NCBI RefSeq assembly: GCF_002294725.1
Contig: NZ_NSFT01000002.1
Span: forward strand, 372,001-436,000
DNA length: 64,000 nt
Origin: Mesorhizobium sp. WSM4313
GTDB lineage: Bacteria; Pseudomonadota; Alphaproteobacteria; Rhizobiales; Rhizobiaceae
Direction of reading: 5' to 3'
The notes below the pieces were generated by a model that saw only the letters and a list, made by a program, of their open reading frames with translations, was not told the origin of the DNA and made no database searches. Shown one piece after another: positions 44,921-56,254 of the stretch. Numbering within the stretch: position 1 is the stretch's first letter; the number at the start of each line of letters is the position of its first letter. Made by a program: the position numbers and the translations under genes.

Positions 44921-47488
44921 TTAGAGCGTTCTGGTTACCATCTCGACGCGGAAGCACTCGATGATGTCGCCGACACGCATGTCCTCGTAGTTCTGGAAGG
45001 CCATGCCGCATTCCTGGCCGCCCGGCACTTCCGCAACCTCGTCCTTGAAGCGCTTCAGCGTCTTCAGCGTGCCTTCGTGGATCACGACGTTGTCGCGGAT
45101 CAGGCGAACACCCGCGCCACGCTCGACCTTGCCTTCGGTGACACGGCAGCCGGCGATCTTGCCGACCTTGGAGATGTCGAAGATCTCGAGGATCTCGGCA
45201 TTGCCGATGAAGGTCTCGCGCCGCTCGGGCGAAAGCATGCCGGAAAGCGCTGCCTTCACGTCATCGACGAGGTTGTAGATGATCGAGTAGTAGCGGATCT
45301 CGATGCCGGCCGCGGCCGCGGCAGCACGCGCCTGCGCATTGGCGCGGACGTTGAAGCCGATGATCGCCGCTCCGGACGTCTCGGCGAGCGAGACATCGCT
45401 TTCGGTGATGCCGCCGGCGCCGGCATGGACGATGCGCGCGCGCACCTCGTCATTGCCGAGCTTTTCAAGCGCCGCATTGATCGCCTCGATCGAACCCTGC
45501 ACGTCGCCCTTGATGACCAGCGGGAATTCCTTCAATCCGCTCGTCTGCAGCTGCGACATCATCTGCTCGAGCGAGCCGCGCTGGCCGGCATGCTTGGCCA
45601 CCGCCTTGTCGCGCGCCAGGCGCTGGCGGTATTCGGTGATCTCACGGGCGCGCGCCTCGTTGTTGACGACGGCGAAGCGGTCGCCCGCCTGCGGCGTGCC
45701 CTGGAGGCCAAGCACCTCGACCGGCATTGCCGGCGGCGCTTCTGGCACATGCTCGCCGCGATCGTTGACGAGCGCGCGCACACGGCCCCACTCGTTGCCG
45801 GCGACGATGATGTCGCCCGGCATCAGCGTGCCGGTCTGCACCAGCACGGTGGCGACGGGACCGCGTCCCTTGTCCAGCTGCGCCTCGATGACCGCGCCTT
45901 CGGCGGTGCGGTCGGGATTGGCCTTGAGGTCGAGGACTTCGGACTGCAGCAGGATCGCTTCCAAGAGCTTGTCGAGATTGATGCCCTTGGTCGCTGAAAC
46001 CTCGACGTCCAACACCTCACCGCCCATCGATTCCACGAACACTTCGTGGCGCAGCAGTTCGGTCCGCACCTTCTGCGGGTCGGCATCGCGCTTGTCGATC
46101 TTGTTGATAGCCACGATGATCGGCACGCCGGCCGCCTTGGCGTGATTGATCGATTCGATCGTCTGCGGCATCACGCTGTCGTCGGCCGCCACCACCAGCA
46201 CCGCGATGTCGGTAACCTGCGCGCCACGGGCGCGCATGGCCGTAAAGGCCGCGTGGCCGGGCGTGTCGATGAAGGTGATCTTCTGACCGTTCTTCTCGAT
46301 CTGGTAGGCACCGATGTGCTGGGTGATGCCGCCGGCCTCGCCGGAGACGACATTGGCGTTGCGGATCGCGTCGAGCAGTGAGGTCTTGCCGTGGTCGACA
46401 TGGCCCATGATCGTCACGACCGGCGGACGCGACACAAGGTCTTCCGGGCGGTCGGCGATGTTGAACAGGCCTTCCTCGATGTCGGATTCGGCGACGCGGC
46501 GGACCGTGTGGCCGAATTCGGAGGCGACCAGTTCGGCCGTGTCGGCGTCGATGACGTCGCCTGGCTTCAGGATCTGGCCCTGCTTCATGAAGAACTTGAC
46601 CACGTCCACGGCGCGCTCGGACATGCGCTGCGCCAGTTCCTGGATGGTGATGGTTTCGGGCAAGATCACTTCGCGCATGACTTTCTCGCGCGGCTCATTG
46701 TGAAGCGCGCGTTTGAATTTTTCCTGGCGGCGACGCATCGACGATAGCGAACGGGCGCGTGCGTCGTCATCCGACAGCGCCGAGTTCAGCGTCAGCTTGC
46801 CGCGGCGGCGATCTTCCTCGCCCTTTGTCGGCTTGGCAGGCCTTGCCACTTCCGGCGTCGCAAGACGGCGCGGTGGCGCACTCGCGGCACCGGCACCGGT
46901 ACGCCTCGGCTTGGCCTCCTCCTCGTCGTCAGCGGTGGCGACATCCGCAGCCAGCGGCGCGCGGCGGCGAGCCTCTTCCTCGGCGCGCCGACGGGCCTCG
47001 GCCTCAGTCTGCAGGCGTGCCTCCTCCTCGGCCTGACGGCGCGCGGATTCGTCGCGCTCGCGCTTGCGGCGTTCCTCTTCCTCGGCGCGGCGCTTGGCAT
47101 CTTCCTGAGCGCGCAAGCGATCCTCGGCCTCGCGGGCCTTGGAGCCTTCCAGCGCCTTGCGGCGCGCTTCCATCTCGCCGCGCGAGAGCTCGTTCAGGAC
47201 CATGCCGGAACGCTCCGGCGGCGGAGGCGGCGCCTTCGGCGCTTCCTGCACGACAGGCGCGGCGGCAACGGCGGGCTTCGGCGTGAAGACGGACGCAGCC
47301 ACCGGTTCCGGCTTGTCGCCGGGCAGCGAGAACTTGCGCTTCTTGGTCTCGACCACGACCGACTTGGTGCGGCCATGCGAGAAATTCTGGCGCACGGTGC
47401 CCTGCTCGAGGCCGGGGCGCTTCAGCGTCAAGGTCTTCTTCGGCGTCACGCTCAACGTCTTGTCGTCGCCCGATTTCGTATCGCTCAT
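44921..47488 (-). CDS. infB: translation initiation factor IF-2
   Basis: 855-residue GTPase that places initiator tRNA on the 30S subunit. The N-terminal third is a charged coiled coil (about 100-200, Glu/Arg/Ala-rich) ahead of the IF2-N domain. G domain: [43 protein letters not shown]-terminal domains include [17 protein letters not shown] and [12 protein letters not shown]. Confidence 0.98.
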   Translation of the reverse strand: MSDTKSGDDKTLSVTPKKTLTLKRPGLEQGTVRQNFSHGRTKSVVVETKKRKFSLPGDKPEPVAASVFTPKPAVAAAPVVQEAPKAPPPPPERSGMVLNELSRGEMEARRKALEGSKAREAEDRLRAQEDAKRRAEEEERRKRERDESARRQAEEEARLQTEAEARRRAEEEARRRAPLAADVATADDEEEAKPRRTGAGAASAPPRRLATPEVARPAKPTKGEEDRRRGKLTLNSALSDDDARARSLSSMRRRQEKFKRALHNEPREKVMREVILPETITIQELAQRMSERAVDVVKFFMKQGQILKPGDVIDADTAELVASEFGHTVRRVAESDIEEGLFNIADRPEDLVSRPPVVTIMGHVDHGKTSLLDAIRNANVVSGEAGGITQHIGAYQIEKNGQKITFIDTPGHAAFTAMRARGAQVTDIAVLVVAADDSVMPQTIESINHAKAAGVPIIVAINKIDKRDADPQKVRTELLRHEVFVESMGGEVLDVEVSATKGINLDKLLEAILLQSEVLDLKANPDRTAEGAVIEAQLDKGRGPVATVLVQTGTLMPGDIIVAGNEWGRVRALVNDRGEHVPEAPPAMPVEVLGLQGTPQAGDRFAVVNNEARAREITEYRQRLARDKAVAKHAGQRGSLEQMMSQLQTSGLKEFPLVIKGDVQGSIEAINAALEKLGNDEVRARIVHAGAGGITESDVSLAETSGAAIIGFNVRANAQARAAAAAAGIEIRYYSIIYNLVDDVKAALSGMLSPERRETFIGNAEILEIFDISKVGKIAGCRVTEGKVERGAGVRLIRDNVVIHEGTLKTLKRFKDEVAEVPGGQECGMAFQNYEDMRVGDIIECFRVEMVTRTL

Positions 47489-48144
47489 TCCATATCCTCT
47501 GCGGCATCATCTTCGTCAGCAACGGCCGCAAGCATTGCCAGATCGTTCGGGGTACCGCCCCGATATCGGTCGAGCGCAACTACGCGCTTCTCAACCGCCT
47601 GTCCCGCGTCCTGCGCGAGAACGGCAGCATGTATCACATTTGTACCCCCCAATGCCAAGCTCAACTCGGCTTCGGGGAAAAGTTTGTAGGCAAGGATGGC
47701 CGGTCCGCCGAGATGGACGGTTGCCCGCCGCGCCTGACTGATCTTGCGGACACCGTCGTCCGAAGCCTCGGTCGCATGCAGCACCAGAAGCGCCAGCCCG
47801 TCGCGCACCGCGCCTTCGACCTTGGCGGCGCCAAGGACGACGGCGCCAGCCTTGCGAGCAAGGCCGAGCATGCCCAGAGCGGATCTGGAGAGCAGCCCGT
47901 CGACCATGCCGCCGAGATCGGCCGGAACGGTCACCTGCGCCTTGAAGGCACGGGCAAACAGGTTCTTGGCCGCTGCCTTCTCGATATGTAGGCGATCGGC
48001 AGTAACCCAGCAACCGCGGCCGGGCAGATTTCTCTTGATGTCCGGAACGACGGCCGAATCCGGGCCGACGACGAAGCGGATCAGTTCATCCGGTTCGGCC
48101 TGCCTGCGCGTAACGATGCAAGTGCGATCGTTCATCTCGTCCAC
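47485..48144 (-). CDS. YlxR-type RNA-binding protein with L7Ae-like domain
   Basis: 219 residues. N-terminal YlxR (DUF448) domain: [20 protein letters not shown] and [14 protein letters not shown]-terminal L7Ae/L30e-like domain: [40 protein letters not shown]. This fusion is usual in alphaproteobacteria. Acidic tail. Overlaps the infB start by 4 bp; lies between nusA and infB. Confidence 0.9.
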   Translation of the reverse strand: MDEMNDRTCIVTRRQAEPDELIRFVVGPDSAVVPDIKRNLPGRGCWVTADRLHIEKAAAKNLFARAFKAQVTVPADLGGMVDGLLSRSALGMLGLARKAGAVVLGAAKVEGAVRDGLALLVLHATEASDDGVRKISQARRATVHLGGPAILAYKLFPEAELSLALGGTNVIHAAVLAQDAGQAVEKRVVALDRYRGGTPNDLAMLAAVADEDDAAEDME

Positions 48145-48167
48145 GGGCTTTGCGATTGGTGGTCACC

Positions 48168-49763
48168 TCACGCACCAACGGTTTCGTCGGCCGCTGCCTC
48201 TTCGGCAGCGAGTTCTTCCTCGGTGATCCAGCCGGCCTGCTTGCGGGCGGCGAGCACCATCTGCTCCGCCTCCGCGCGCGAGACGCCGTGGCTGGCGAGC
48301 ACGCCCGGATAGACCTTGGTCTCGCCGTCCTTGCGCTCTTTCCAGCCGATCAGATCGTCGGCGGCATAGCCGGCGAAGTCCTCGACCGTCTTCACGCCGT
48401 CCTCGCCGAGCGTCACCATCATGGCGGTGGTGATGCCGGGAATGTCGCGCAGTTCGTCCTTCACGCCCAGCGCCTTGCGCTTTTCGTCGTGCTCGGCCTC
48501 GATCTTCTCCAGATATTCGCGGGCGCGGGTCTGGATTTCCGAAGCGGTGTCCTCGTCGAAGCCATCGATCGAGGAAATTTCGCCAGAGTCGACATAAGCG
48601 ACTTCCTCGACGCTGGTGAAGCCTTCGGAGGCAAGCACCTGGCCGACCATCTCGTCGACGTCGAGCGCTTCCATGAAGAGCGCCGAACGCTCGACGAATT
48701 CCTTCTGGCGACGCTCGCTTTCTTCCTGCTCGGTCAGGATGTCGATATCCCAGCCGGTGAGCTGCGAGGCAAGACGCACGTTCTGGCCGCGGCGGCCGAT
48801 CGCCAGCGACAGCTGGTCGTCCGGTACCACCACCTCGATGCGCTCGGCGTCCTCGTCGAGCACCACCTTGGCGACCTCGGCCGGCTGCAGCGCGTTGACG
48901 ATGAAGGACGCGGCCGATGGCGACCACGGAATGATGTCGATCTTCTCGCCCTGCAATTCGCCGACCACCGCCTGGACGCGGCTGCCGCGCATGCCGACGC
49001 AGGCGCCGACCGGATCGATCGAGGAATCGCGCGAGATAACGGCGATCTTGGCGCGCGAGCCCGGATCGCGGGCGACCGACTTGATCTCGATGATGCCGTC
49101 GTAGATTTCCGGCACTTCCATGGTGAACAGCTTGGCCATGAACTGCGGATGCGTACGCGACAGGAAGATCTGCGGGCCGCGCTGCTCGCGGCGCACGTCA
49201 TAGACATAGGCCCGCACGCGGTCGCCATATTTGTAGTTCTCGCGCGGGATCAGCTCGTCGCGGCGGATGATCGCCTCGCCTCGGCCGAGATCGACGATGA
49301 CATTGCCGTACTCGACGCGCTTGACGGTGCCGTTGACGATCTCGCCGATGCGATCCTTGTACTCGTCATACTGGCGATCGCGCTCGGCCTCACGTACCTT
49401 CTGCACGATGACCTGCTTGGCCGACTGCGCGGCGATGCGGCCGAAATCCATGGGCGGCAGCTGCTCGGCGATGAAGTCGCCGATCTGGGCGTCGGGGTTG
49501 CGCTCGCGCGCCGTGGAAAGCGCGATCTGCGTCGCGTAGTCCTCGACCTTCTCGACCACTTCCATCAGCCGCTGCAGCTTCATCTCGCCGGTGTTCGGGT
49601 TGATGTCGGCGCGGATGTTGGTCTCCTGGCCGTAACGAGAGCGCGCTGCCTTTTGGATCGCATCGGCCATGGCGGCGATGACGATCTGCTTGTCGATCGA
49701 CTTTTCACGCGCGACCGCGTCGGCGATCTGCAGCAGTTCAAGCCTGTTGGCGCTTACAACCAT
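48168..49763 (-). CDS. nusA: transcription termination/antitermination factor NusA
   Basis: 531 residues. N-terminal polymerase-binding domain from [21 protein letters not shown]1 domain near 135-200 ([20 protein letters not shown]); two KH domains ([40 protein letters not shown]); C-terminal acidic helix-hairpin-helix repeats. Second gene of the rimP-nusA operon. Confidence 0.97.
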   Translation of the reverse strand: MVVSANRLELLQIADAVAREKSIDKQIVIAAMADAIQKAARSRYGQETNIRADINPNTGEMKLQRLMEVVEKVEDYATQIALSTARERNPDAQIGDFIAEQLPPMDFGRIAAQSAKQVIVQKVREAERDRQYDEYKDRIGEIVNGTVKRVEYGNVIVDLGRGEAIIRRDELIPRENYKYGDRVRAYVYDVRREQRGPQIFLSRTHPQFMAKLFTMEVPEIYDGIIEIKSVARDPGSRAKIAVISRDSSIDPVGACVGMRGSRVQAVVGELQGEKIDIIPWSPSAASFIVNALQPAEVAKVVLDEDAERIEVVVPDDQLSLAIGRRGQNVRLASQLTGWDIDILTEQEESERRQKEFVERSALFMEALDVDEMVGQVLASEGFTSVEEVAYVDSGEISSIDGFDEDTASEIQTRAREYLEKIEAEHDEKRKALGVKDELRDIPGITTAMMVTLGEDGVKTVEDFAGYAADDLIGWKERKDGETKVYPGVLASHGVSRAEAEQMVLAARKQAGWITEEELAAEEAAADETVGA

Positions 49764-49809
49764 TGTCTTTCTCCCGATTTCGCGCCGGGCATACGGCCCG
49801 GCTACTCAA

Positions 49810-50442
49810 TCAACTTTCCTGTTCGGTTTCATTTTCCTCGCCATCGGCGGCGTCTTCCGCTTCGCCACGGCGCTTCTTGGCTTCCTTGCGCGCCCGGTTG
49901 TCCTTCGACAGGGCATCGCGGATGAGATCGTCGGTCAGCACCAGCCGGGCCTCGGCGATCGCGTCGTAAGGCACGCGCACCGTCGGCTCTTCGCCATAGG
50001 CCGCCTTGTCGCGCTCGATCAGGATGCCATCGGCATCCGCCTCGGCGATCTTGCCCTTGAAGCGTTTGCGGTCGCCGACAAGAACCGATGTCTCCAGCTT
50101 GACCAGATGGCCGGTCCAGGCGGTGAAATCCGACTTGCGCACCAGCGGCCGGTCGATGCCTGGCGAGGAAACTTCCAAATGATACGCCTTTTCGATCGGA
50201 TCATCGACATCGAGCGCCGGCGACACGGCGCGGCTGACCTCTTCGCAATCCGCGACCGTCATGGTGCCGTCCTCGCGTTCGGCCATGATCTGCAGCGTCA
50301 GCCCGTTCTGGCCGGTCAACTGCACCCGCACGAGCCGGAAGCCGATGGCCTTGAGCACCGGCTGCACGATCAGCGCAATGCGCGCATCGATACCGCTTTC
50401 GCGGATGATACGGTCGTCGGCCTCGCTTGCCGCTGCAGTCAT
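49810..50442 (-). CDS. rimP: ribosome maturation factor RimP
   Basis: 210-residue 30S assembly factor. [39 protein letters not shown], and [20 protein letters not shown] are the conserved YlxS/RimP core. Alphaproteobacterial C-terminal extension rich in Lys/Arg then Glu. First gene of the operon. Confidence 0.95.
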   Translation of the reverse strand: MTAAASEADDRIIRESGIDARIALIVQPVLKAIGFRLVRVQLTGQNGLTLQIMAEREDGTMTVADCEEVSRAVSPALDVDDPIEKAYHLEVSSPGIDRPLVRKSDFTAWTGHLVKLETSVLVGDRKRFKGKIAEADADGILIERDKAAYGEEPTVRVPYDAIAEARLVLTDDLIRDALSKDNRARKEAKKRRGEAEDAADGEENETEQES

Positions 50443-50598
50443 CAGATCCCTGTCGCTTTTTGCTTCCGGCCGGCAGGTAACAAAAAAGAGCGGGACCGGG
50501 TGGACCCACTCTTCGTCATACCGACCAAGAATTTGAAGTTGATATAGACGATTGCCGCCGGCGTTTCAAGCCTTGAGGCACAAGGCCAGCGGTGGTGT

Positions 50599-50886
50599 CT
50601 ACAACTGGCGCGGCCATCGTTGGGCCGCATGCATCACGGTGAGTATCTCGATCTCCTCGCCGATAACACGGTAGGGAATTATGTAGGGGACATCAGCGAG
50701 GACCAGTTCTCGTGTCCCTTTCACCCGCCCGACCCGCCCCATGGCGGGTTGCTCGGCGAGATTGTCTGCACAGGAAACGATACGGGCAACCACTCGTGCC
50801 GCGGCCGTTGGATTGTCCTTTTCGATGAAAGCGCCAATCTGGTCGAGACGGCGCACGGCGCGCTGGGTCCAGCGGATCCGCTTCAT
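50599..50886 (-). CDS. ParE/RelE-family toxin
   Basis: 95-residue toxin: IRWTQRAVRRLDQIGAFIEK, NPTAAARVVARIV, GRVKGTRELVLADVPYIIPY, then IEILTVMHAAQRWP, the typical ParE core. ParE toxins inhibit gyrase. It overlaps the antitoxin gene by 4 bp in antitoxin-toxin order. Confidence 0.92.
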   Translation of the reverse strand: MKRIRWTQRAVRRLDQIGAFIEKDNPTAAARVVARIVSCADNLAEQPAMGRVGRVKGTRELVLADVPYIIPYRVIGEEIEILTVMHAAQRWPRQL

Positions 50887-51125
50887 CGTTCGGACTTGAC
50901 GTATTTCGCTATGACGCCGGCCAAATCCTTCTCGCTTGCGAATTCTCCTCGATCGGCTTCGTCAAGGCCGGCCTCGATCTCGGCAAGCTGCCATTCTTCC
51001 CTGGCAACATAGTCTTCGATCGCTTGAGCGGCGACGTAGGAACGAGAGCGATCCACCTTTTCAGCCAGTTGGTCCAGCTTGGCCACAGTCTCATCCGGAA
51101 GCCGTACGGTGAAGGCGCTCATCAT
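50883..51125 (-). CDS. ribbon-helix-helix antitoxin of the ParE pair
   Basis: 80 residues. SAFTVRLPDETVAKLDQLAE and RSRSYVAAQAIEDYVAREEW form a CopG/ParD-type RHH domain. C-terminal tail AEIEAGLDEADRGEFASEKD wraps the toxin in this family. ATG 51125 follows GGAG; ATG 51122 and 51146 are alternatives. It likely represses its own operon. Confidence 0.88.
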   Translation of the reverse strand: MMSAFTVRLPDETVAKLDQLAEKVDRSRSYVAAQAIEDYVAREEWQLAEIEAGLDEADRGEFASEKDLAGVIAKYVKSER

Positions 51126-51310
51126 CGTGTCTCCATTCTGGTTCATTGTGAATGTGGTGGAACCAAAGTGGTTCGTCAATTCCGCACGTCGTGAGGCGGA
51201 GCGGCGACGCAGCGACCTGAAGAATCTCGGCATCGATCCGGCCGCTTTCGACCGAATCGGCCGCTTCTAGAGCGGCTGATTACGACACCTTGGTGCCTGG
51301 ATATCTCCGT

Positions 51311-52021
51311 CTATTTCCGGATGAAGGTCAGATAGGCGGGCCGCCGTCCTTCGCGGATGGCCTTGGCCTCGTAGCGGGTGCCTGGCCAGCCGTCATAGGG
51401 CTGGTGCCAGTCGGCAGCGTCCTCGGCCTGCCATGCGAAGGCGCCGTGTTCGCGGCAGGCAAGCAGCGTCCAGTTCACATAGCTGTCGATGTCGGAAGCG
51501 AAGCGGAACCTGCCATTGGATTTCAGCACCCGGGCAAAGCGCGCGAGATTGGCGACGCCGACAAAACGCCGCTTCCAGTGCTTCTTCTTCGGCCACGGAT
51601 CGGGATAGAGCAGGTCGATGCCGTCGAGCGAGGCTTCCGGCAGCCAGTCGAGCAGCCGCGTGGCGTCGTCGTCATAGACCCTGAGATTGCCAAGCGGCGC
51701 CTTGCCGAGCGCCGTCATCATCTTGGCCATGCCGTTGACGAAAGGCTCGACGCCGATGAAACCGGTTCTCGGCGCTTCCGTCGCGCGATGCAGGAGATGC
51801 TCGCCGCCGCCGAAGCCGATTTCCAGCTGGAGCGTCGAGACCGGTGCCTTGAACAAGGCCCTGAGATCGGCCGGCGCTTGCGCCGTCAGGTCGATCCGGT
51901 ATTGGCGCAGGCCGCTTTCGAGGGCGATCGCCTGCTGCGGGCGGATAGTCTTGCCGTGCCGGCGACCGAAGAATCCTTCGGTCGCCCGGCTCGGCCTATC
52001 CTTTGCGTCCGCTGGCGTCAG
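51311..52021 (-). CDS. trmB: tRNA (guanine-N7-)-methyltransferase, apparent CTG start
   Basis: Forms m7G46 in tRNA. SAM site [15 protein letters not shown], catalytic [14 protein letters not shown]-terminal [13 protein letters not shown]. The conserved N-terminal segment [19 protein letters not shown] lies upstream of the only in-frame TTG (51856), yet the frame from there back to a TAA inside metK contains no ATG, GTG or TTG. CTG at 52021, overlapping the metK TGA as CTGA, is the best start and gives 236 residues. Confidence 0.85.
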   Translation of the reverse strand: MTPADAKDRPSRATEGFFGRRHGKTIRPQQAIALESGLRQYRIDLTAQAPADLRALFKAPVSTLQLEIGFGGGEHLLHRATEAPRTGFIGVEPFVNGMAKMMTALGKAPLGNLRVYDDDATRLLDWLPEASLDGIDLLYPDPWPKKKHWKRRFVGVANLARFARVLKSNGRFRFASDIDSYVNWTLLACREHGAFAWQAEDAADWHQPYDGWPGTRYEAKAIREGRRPAYLTFIRK

Positions 52022-53283
52022 GCGGCGACGGCGTCCTTGAGCGCCTTGGCAAGATCGGTCTTTTCCCAGGAGAAGGAGCCGTCGCGACCGGCCTTGCGAC
52101 CGAAATGGCCGTAGGACGAGGTTTTTGCATAGATCGGCTTGTTAAGGTCGAGATGACGGCGAATGCCCGACGGCGACAGGTCCATCACCTTGCGCAGGGC
52201 ATCCTCGAGCTTCGCTTCGTCCACCTTGCCGGTGCCGTGCAGGTCGACATAGACCGACAGCGGCTGGGCGACGCCGATGGCGTAGGAGAGCTGGATGGTG
52301 CAGCGGTCGGCAAGCTTGGCCGCCACCACGTTCTTGGCAAGATAGCGCGCCGCATAGGCGGCCGAACGGTCGACCTTGGTGGTGTCCTTGCCCGAGAAGG
52401 CGCCGCCGCCGTGGGGGGCTGCGCCACCATAGGTGTCGACGATGATCTTGCGGCCGGTGAGGCCGGCATCGCCGTCAGGCCCGCCGATGACGAATTTGCC
52501 GGTCGGGTTGATGTACCAGTTGCAGTCCTCGGCGATCTTCAAGTCGCCAAGCGCCTCGCGGATATAGGGCTCGACCACCTTGCGGACCTTCTTGGAGTCC
52601 CAGTTCGCATCGAGATGCTGGGTGGAGAGCACGATCTGCGTGACTTCCGCCGCCTTGCCGTCGGCATAGCGCACGGTGACCTGGCTCTTGGCGTCCGGAC
52701 CGAGCTTGCCGGCCTCGCCATTGCCTTCATGACGTGCCGCTGCCAGCAGTTCGAGAATCTTGTGGCTGTAATAGATCGGCGCCGGCATCAGGTCGGGCGT
52801 CTCGCGGCAGGCGTAGCCGAACATGATGCCCTGGTCGCCGGCCCCTTCCTCGCCCTGGCGGTCGGCGGCATTGTCGACGCCCTGGCCGATGTCGGGCGAC
52901 TGGCCATGCAGCAGCACGTCGATCTTGGCGGTCTTCCAGTGGAAGCCGGACTGCTCGTAGCCGATCTCGCGGATCGCCTTGCGGGCGACCGACTTGAACT
53001 TGGCCGGGTTGACCACAGGGTGGCCGGACGCGTCCTTGAGGACGTTGCCCGCCTTGTCCTTCTTCAAAAGCGTGTCCGGGACGCGGACCTCGCCGGCGAT
53101 GACGACGCGGTTGGTGGTGGCCAGCGTCTCGCAGGCAACGCGCACCTTCCACGGATCCATGCCCGTCTTCTTGGCTTCGCGATAGACCAGATCGACGATC
53201 TCGTCGGAGATACGGTCACAGACTTTGTCGGGATGACCCTCGGAGACGGATTCCGAGGTGAAGAGATAGTTCTGCCGCGTCAC
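52018..53283 (-). CDS. metK: S-adenosylmethionine synthetase
   Basis: 421 residues; makes SAM from methionine and [59 protein letters not shown] are the ATP, methionine and metal signatures. GTG start at 53283 after GAGGGGA. Longer than E. coli MetK (384) as usual in Rhizobiales. Overlaps trmB. Confidence 0.97.
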   Translation of the reverse strand: MTRQNYLFTSESVSEGHPDKVCDRISDEIVDLVYREAKKTGMDPWKVRVACETLATTNRVVIAGEVRVPDTLLKKDKAGNVLKDASGHPVVNPAKFKSVARKAIREIGYEQSGFHWKTAKIDVLLHGQSPDIGQGVDNAADRQGEEGAGDQGIMFGYACRETPDLMPAPIYYSHKILELLAAARHEGNGEAGKLGPDAKSQVTVRYADGKAAEVTQIVLSTQHLDANWDSKKVRKVVEPYIREALGDLKIAEDCNWYINPTGKFVIGGPDGDAGLTGRKIIVDTYGGAAPHGGGAFSGKDTTKVDRSAAYAARYLAKNVVAAKLADRCTIQLSYAIGVAQPLSVYVDLHGTGKVDEAKLEDALRKVMDLSPSGIRRHLDLNKPIYAKTSSYGHFGRKAGRDGSFSWEKTDLAKALKDAVAA

Positions 53284-53303
53284 GGGTGTCCCCTCTTGAA
53301 AAG

Positions 53304-53320
53304 ATCGGCAAGCTGCCGAT
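53304..53320. promoter_or_regulatory. short hairpin in the metK leader
   Basis: ATCGGCA, AGC, TGCCGAT; on the metK strand it is followed by CTTTTC and then the ribosome site. It could be a weak attenuator. It does not match the SAM-II or SAH riboswitch consensus that I know. Confidence 0.4.
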
Positions 53321-53404
53321 TTTGGCGCGCCACGTGTTAGCGGTGCCGGGCGCCGCTCGTCAAGCGGCGCGACGGATCTGGCATGAATGTAGGCAAGGTC
53401 GGCT

Positions 53405-53435
53405 ATGCCACCGGCGGCATGAAACCGCCGGCGGC
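53405..53435. terminator. possible hairpin terminator after phrR
   Basis: CCGGCGG, CATGAAA, CCGCCGG, ten bases beyond the phrR stop in its direction of transcription. There is no T-run, so intrinsic termination is doubtful. Confidence 0.35.
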
Positions 53436-53445
53436 ATCAGGCAAA

Positions 53446-53868
53446 TCAATCGGCGTCCTCGGCGGAAAGTGCCTTCACCAGATCGATGATCCTGCGGCGC
53501 ACCTTGACGTCGCCGATCTTGACGAAGGCCCGGTTGAGCTGGAGACCCTCGGGACTGCCGCAGAATTCGATGGCGAACGCCATCGAGGAGTCTTCGGCAA
53601 ATCCCCTGGTGCCGCCGGCGGCCTCCTCGCCCGGGGCATCCTCGAAGAAGAAGGCGACAGGAACGCTCAGGATGGAGGCGATCGCCTGCAGGCGGCTGGC
53701 GCCAACCCTGTTTGTGCCCTTCTCGTACTTCTGGATCTGCTGAAAGGTGATGCCGAGATTTTCACCCAGCTTTTCCTGGCTCATTCCAAGCATATTGCGA
53801 CGCAGCCGGATGCGGCTCCCGACATGGATGTCGATCGGATTCGGCTTCTTCTTGTTCTCTTCTGTCAT
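53446..53868 (-). CDS. phrR: XRE-family regulator, PhrR-like
   Basis: 140 residues. HTH: RIRLRRNMLGMSQEKLGENL, GITFQQIQKYEKGTNRVGAS. C-terminal part (SSMAFAIEFCGSPEGLQLNR) is typical of the rhizobial group containing PhrR, a low-pH and stress-induced regulator beside actA/lnt in Sinorhizobium. The same lnt-phrR-metK order is seen here. AGGAAAAA precedes the ATG. Confidence 0.82.
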   Translation of the reverse strand: MTEENKKKPNPIDIHVGSRIRLRRNMLGMSQEKLGENLGITFQQIQKYEKGTNRVGASRLQAIASILSVPVAFFFEDAPGEEAAGGTRGFAEDSSMAFAIEFCGSPEGLQLNRAFVKIGDVKVRRRIIDLVKALSAEDAD

Positions 53869-54007
53869 TTTTTCCTCGCCGAATTTTTCCGGCTTTTTCT
53901 ATTTGTTCCGCCCATATGAAGCCGGAGCCACCTGCCCCAACAGAACCCTCCAACCGACTTCGAGAAAATTTTAGGCGTTACAGTATGAGTTTCTAATGTG
54001 CCGACTG

Positions 54008-55594
54008 TCAATTCACCCGTAGCCGCTGCCTTACATTCAATGTGAAGGCAATCAGCGCAAACAGCAACATGATCAGCAATCCGTTAATGCGTCGCTGTTC
54101 GGCGGGCAGGAGGAAGCGCCCAGAAACGGGCACATGCGCGTCGATAGCGCCGCGCGCGTCGACGGCAAGCGCATCGACAATGCGCCCGCGCGAATCGACG
54201 ACGGCCGATATGCCATTGTTAGCTGCGCGCAACAGAGGCATTCCATTCTCCGCTGCGCGAATCTGCGCCTGCCTGAAGTGCTGATACGGGCCCGGAGTGT
54301 CGCCGAACCATGCATCGTTGGTGACGTTCACAATCAAGTCGGCGGATGCAGCGTCAGCAGCAACGAGATCGGGAAAAATCACCTCGTAGCAGATGAACGG
54401 AGCGGCACGCAGGCCGCCCGGAACGCCGATCGGATGGCGTTCATTGCCGGCGGCGAAATTCATCGGCCCGGCAACAAGCTGGCCTATGCCCAAGCGTTCG
54501 AACAGGTCAGCGAAGGGCAGATATTCGCCGAAGGGCACCAGATGCACCTTGTCGACGGCATCGACGATCTCGCCCTTGTCGTTGATCGCCACGACGGAAT
54601 TGTAATAGCGGCTGCCGGCATTGGCCGATCCGCCCTCTTCGCGCACGACACCGGCTATCAGCATCTGACCGTAGGCCAGCATGTCGCCCAGCGCCGTCAG
54701 CGCGTCCGGACGCTCGGTGAAAAGGAACGGCACCGATGTCTCCGGCCACAGGATAAGCTGCGGCTTGGCATGGCCCTGTTCCGGCGCTTTCCCCGATATC
54801 CCCAGCAAAGTCGCGAAGATGCGGTCGCGCACCGAGGCATCCCACTTCTCGCTGAGATCGACCGCCGGCTGGACGATGCGAACGTCGATCGCGCGGCTCG
54901 ATTCGACCGGTGCCGCAAGCCTGACATAGCCGAAGCCGACATGGGCGGCGACGAGGATCACGAACAAGGCGAGGCCGAGCTTGAGATGGCGGCGCGCGGC
55001 GATGAGCGCCGGAAGCGAAAAGACAAAGACCGCGAGCGCATTCATGCCGCTCATGCCGGTCACCGATACGCTCTGCATCAGGAGCGGCACCGGCATTGCG
55101 GCATAGCCGACGGCATTCCACGGGAAGCCGGTGAAGAGGAAATCGCGCAGCCATTCCGCGAGCCCGAAGCCGAAGGCTAACGCTGCGATACGACCAATGT
55201 CGCTGCTCCAGAACAGCCGCGCCACAACCGTGGCGAAACCATAGAAGAAGGCCAGCGCGAACGGGATGCCGACAACGGCGAAGGGCAAGGCCCAGGCGAA
55301 CGTATCGGCCTCGACCAGCAATGCCTGGCCGATCCACCAGAGACCGGCCAGGAAATAGCCGAAGCCGAACCACCAGCCCGTGGCGAAGGCCGGCCTCAGG
55401 CGCCTCAACCAGCCATCCGACGCCTCGCCGGTGGCGCCGTCGAGCAGCCAGACAAGGACCGGGAACGAAACGAAGCAGACGGCGAAGAAATCATAAGGCG
55501 CCTGGGCAAGCACCGCCAGCGCTCCGGCGGCAAACGCCACCAGAGCCCGCCGCCACCCCCACAGCAGAATTATCCGGCCGGCAAAGCGCTGCAT
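54008..55594 (-). CDS. lnt: apolipoprotein N-acyltransferase
   Basis: About 528 residues; adds the third acyl chain to lipoproteins. Several membrane helices, then a nitrilase domain: catalytic Glu in [11 protein letters not shown], Lys in [13 protein letters not shown], Cys in [16 protein letters not shown] 55594 chosen; TTG 55606 is in frame. The Sinorhizobium orthologue (actA) is needed for acid tolerance. Confidence 0.95.
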   Translation of the reverse strand: MQRFAGRIILLWGWRRALVAFAAGALAVLAQAPYDFFAVCFVSFPVLVWLLDGATGEASDGWLRRLRPAFATGWWFGFGYFLAGLWWIGQALLVEADTFAWALPFAVVGIPFALAFFYGFATVVARLFWSSDIGRIAALAFGFGLAEWLRDFLFTGFPWNAVGYAAMPVPLLMQSVSVTGMSGMNALAVFVFSLPALIAARRHLKLGLALFVILVAAHVGFGYVRLAAPVESSRAIDVRIVQPAVDLSEKWDASVRDRIFATLLGISGKAPEQGHAKPQLILWPETSVPFLFTERPDALTALGDMLAYGQMLIAGVVREEGGSANAGSRYYNSVVAINDKGEIVDAVDKVHLVPFGEYLPFADLFERLGIGQLVAGPMNFAAGNERHPIGVPGGLRAAPFICYEVIFPDLVAADAASADLIVNVTNDAWFGDTPGPYQHFRQAQIRAAENGMPLLRAANNGISAVVDSRGRIVDALAVDARGAIDAHVPVSGRFLLPAEQRRINGLLIMLLFALIAFTLNVRQRLRVN

Positions 55595-55741
55595 CAAGCT
55601 TCCCAAGTCGCGCGAATCAGGGAGCTAGAGGTTTAACAGGCTGCGTCACCCGATCCAAACCCAGATAAGCGCAGCCTGATGCGCCGTCGCGCTATATCGG
55701 TATCCCGCCACAGCTCTTTGCCTTAGCCGCATTTCTGCAAC

Positions 55742-55761
55742 GCCAAGCGATTCCGCTTGGC
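55742..55761. repeat. hairpin downstream of the VOC gene
   Basis: GCCAAGCG, ATTC, CGCTTGGC, ten bases past the VOC stop in its direction of transcription. No T-run follows. Confidence 0.45.
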
Positions 55762-55771
55762 TGCAAAATGC

Positions 55772-56242
55772 TCAGTTGTGCCAGCCCTCGATCCGCAGGC
55801 CGCTCAGCCGCTCGGCCTCGTCCTTCGGGACAACGCGCACGGTCTGGCTGAACGTCCAGACATGACCCTCGGGATCGCGGGCGCGGTATTGGCGCTCGCC
55901 GTAGAAATGATCCGTCGGTCCCTGAAGAATTTCCGCGCCGGCCGCACGCGCCTTTTCGCAATGAGCGTCGAGATCTTGCCGTAGCCGGATATAGACGGCC
56001 TGGGTGTTCTTGCCGCCGACCGAGGCCGGGCTGGCGACATGCTCGGCCCATTCGCAATCGACGATGATGTAGCCGTCGCCGAAACGCATTTCGGCGTGGA
56101 CAAGCCGGCCGTCGGCGTCGCTCACCACCATGCTCGGTTCGAAGCCGAAGGCCGCCTGCAGCCAGGTCAATGCGGCGCGCGGATCTTTATAGAAGACGCC
56201 TGAGCCGAGAACGGCATGCTTGAAAGGATCGTCGACGGGCAT
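55772..56242 (-). CDS. VOC-superfamily (glyoxalase/bleomycin-resistance-like) protein
   Basis: 156 residues, two beta-alpha-beta modules: GVFYKDPRAALTWLQAAFGF, MRFGDGYIIVDCEW; then VYIRLRQDLDAHCEKARAAG, ILQGPTDHFYGERQYRARDP, GHVWTFSQ. It resembles the PhnB-like group. Substrate unknown. Inserted between corC and lnt, 12 bp after corC on the other side. Confidence 0.82.
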   Translation of the reverse strand: MPVDDPFKHAVLGSGVFYKDPRAALTWLQAAFGFEPSMVVSDADGRLVHAEMRFGDGYIIVDCEWAEHVASPASVGGKNTQAVYIRLRQDLDAHCEKARAAGAEILQGPTDHFYGERQYRARDPEGHVWTFSQTVRVVPKDEAERLSGLRIEGWHN

Positions 56243-56254
56243 GTCGCGACGGTA

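Noticed and set aside
48150..49925. 591-codon open frame antisense to nusA
   Set aside because: Shadow of nusA; composition rich in Arg/Asp/Leu as expected from reversed codons, with no motif.
53284..53445. Known SAM riboswitch upstream of metK
   Set aside because: The sequence does not show the conserved core of SAM-II or of the SAH-type elements known from alphaproteobacteria.
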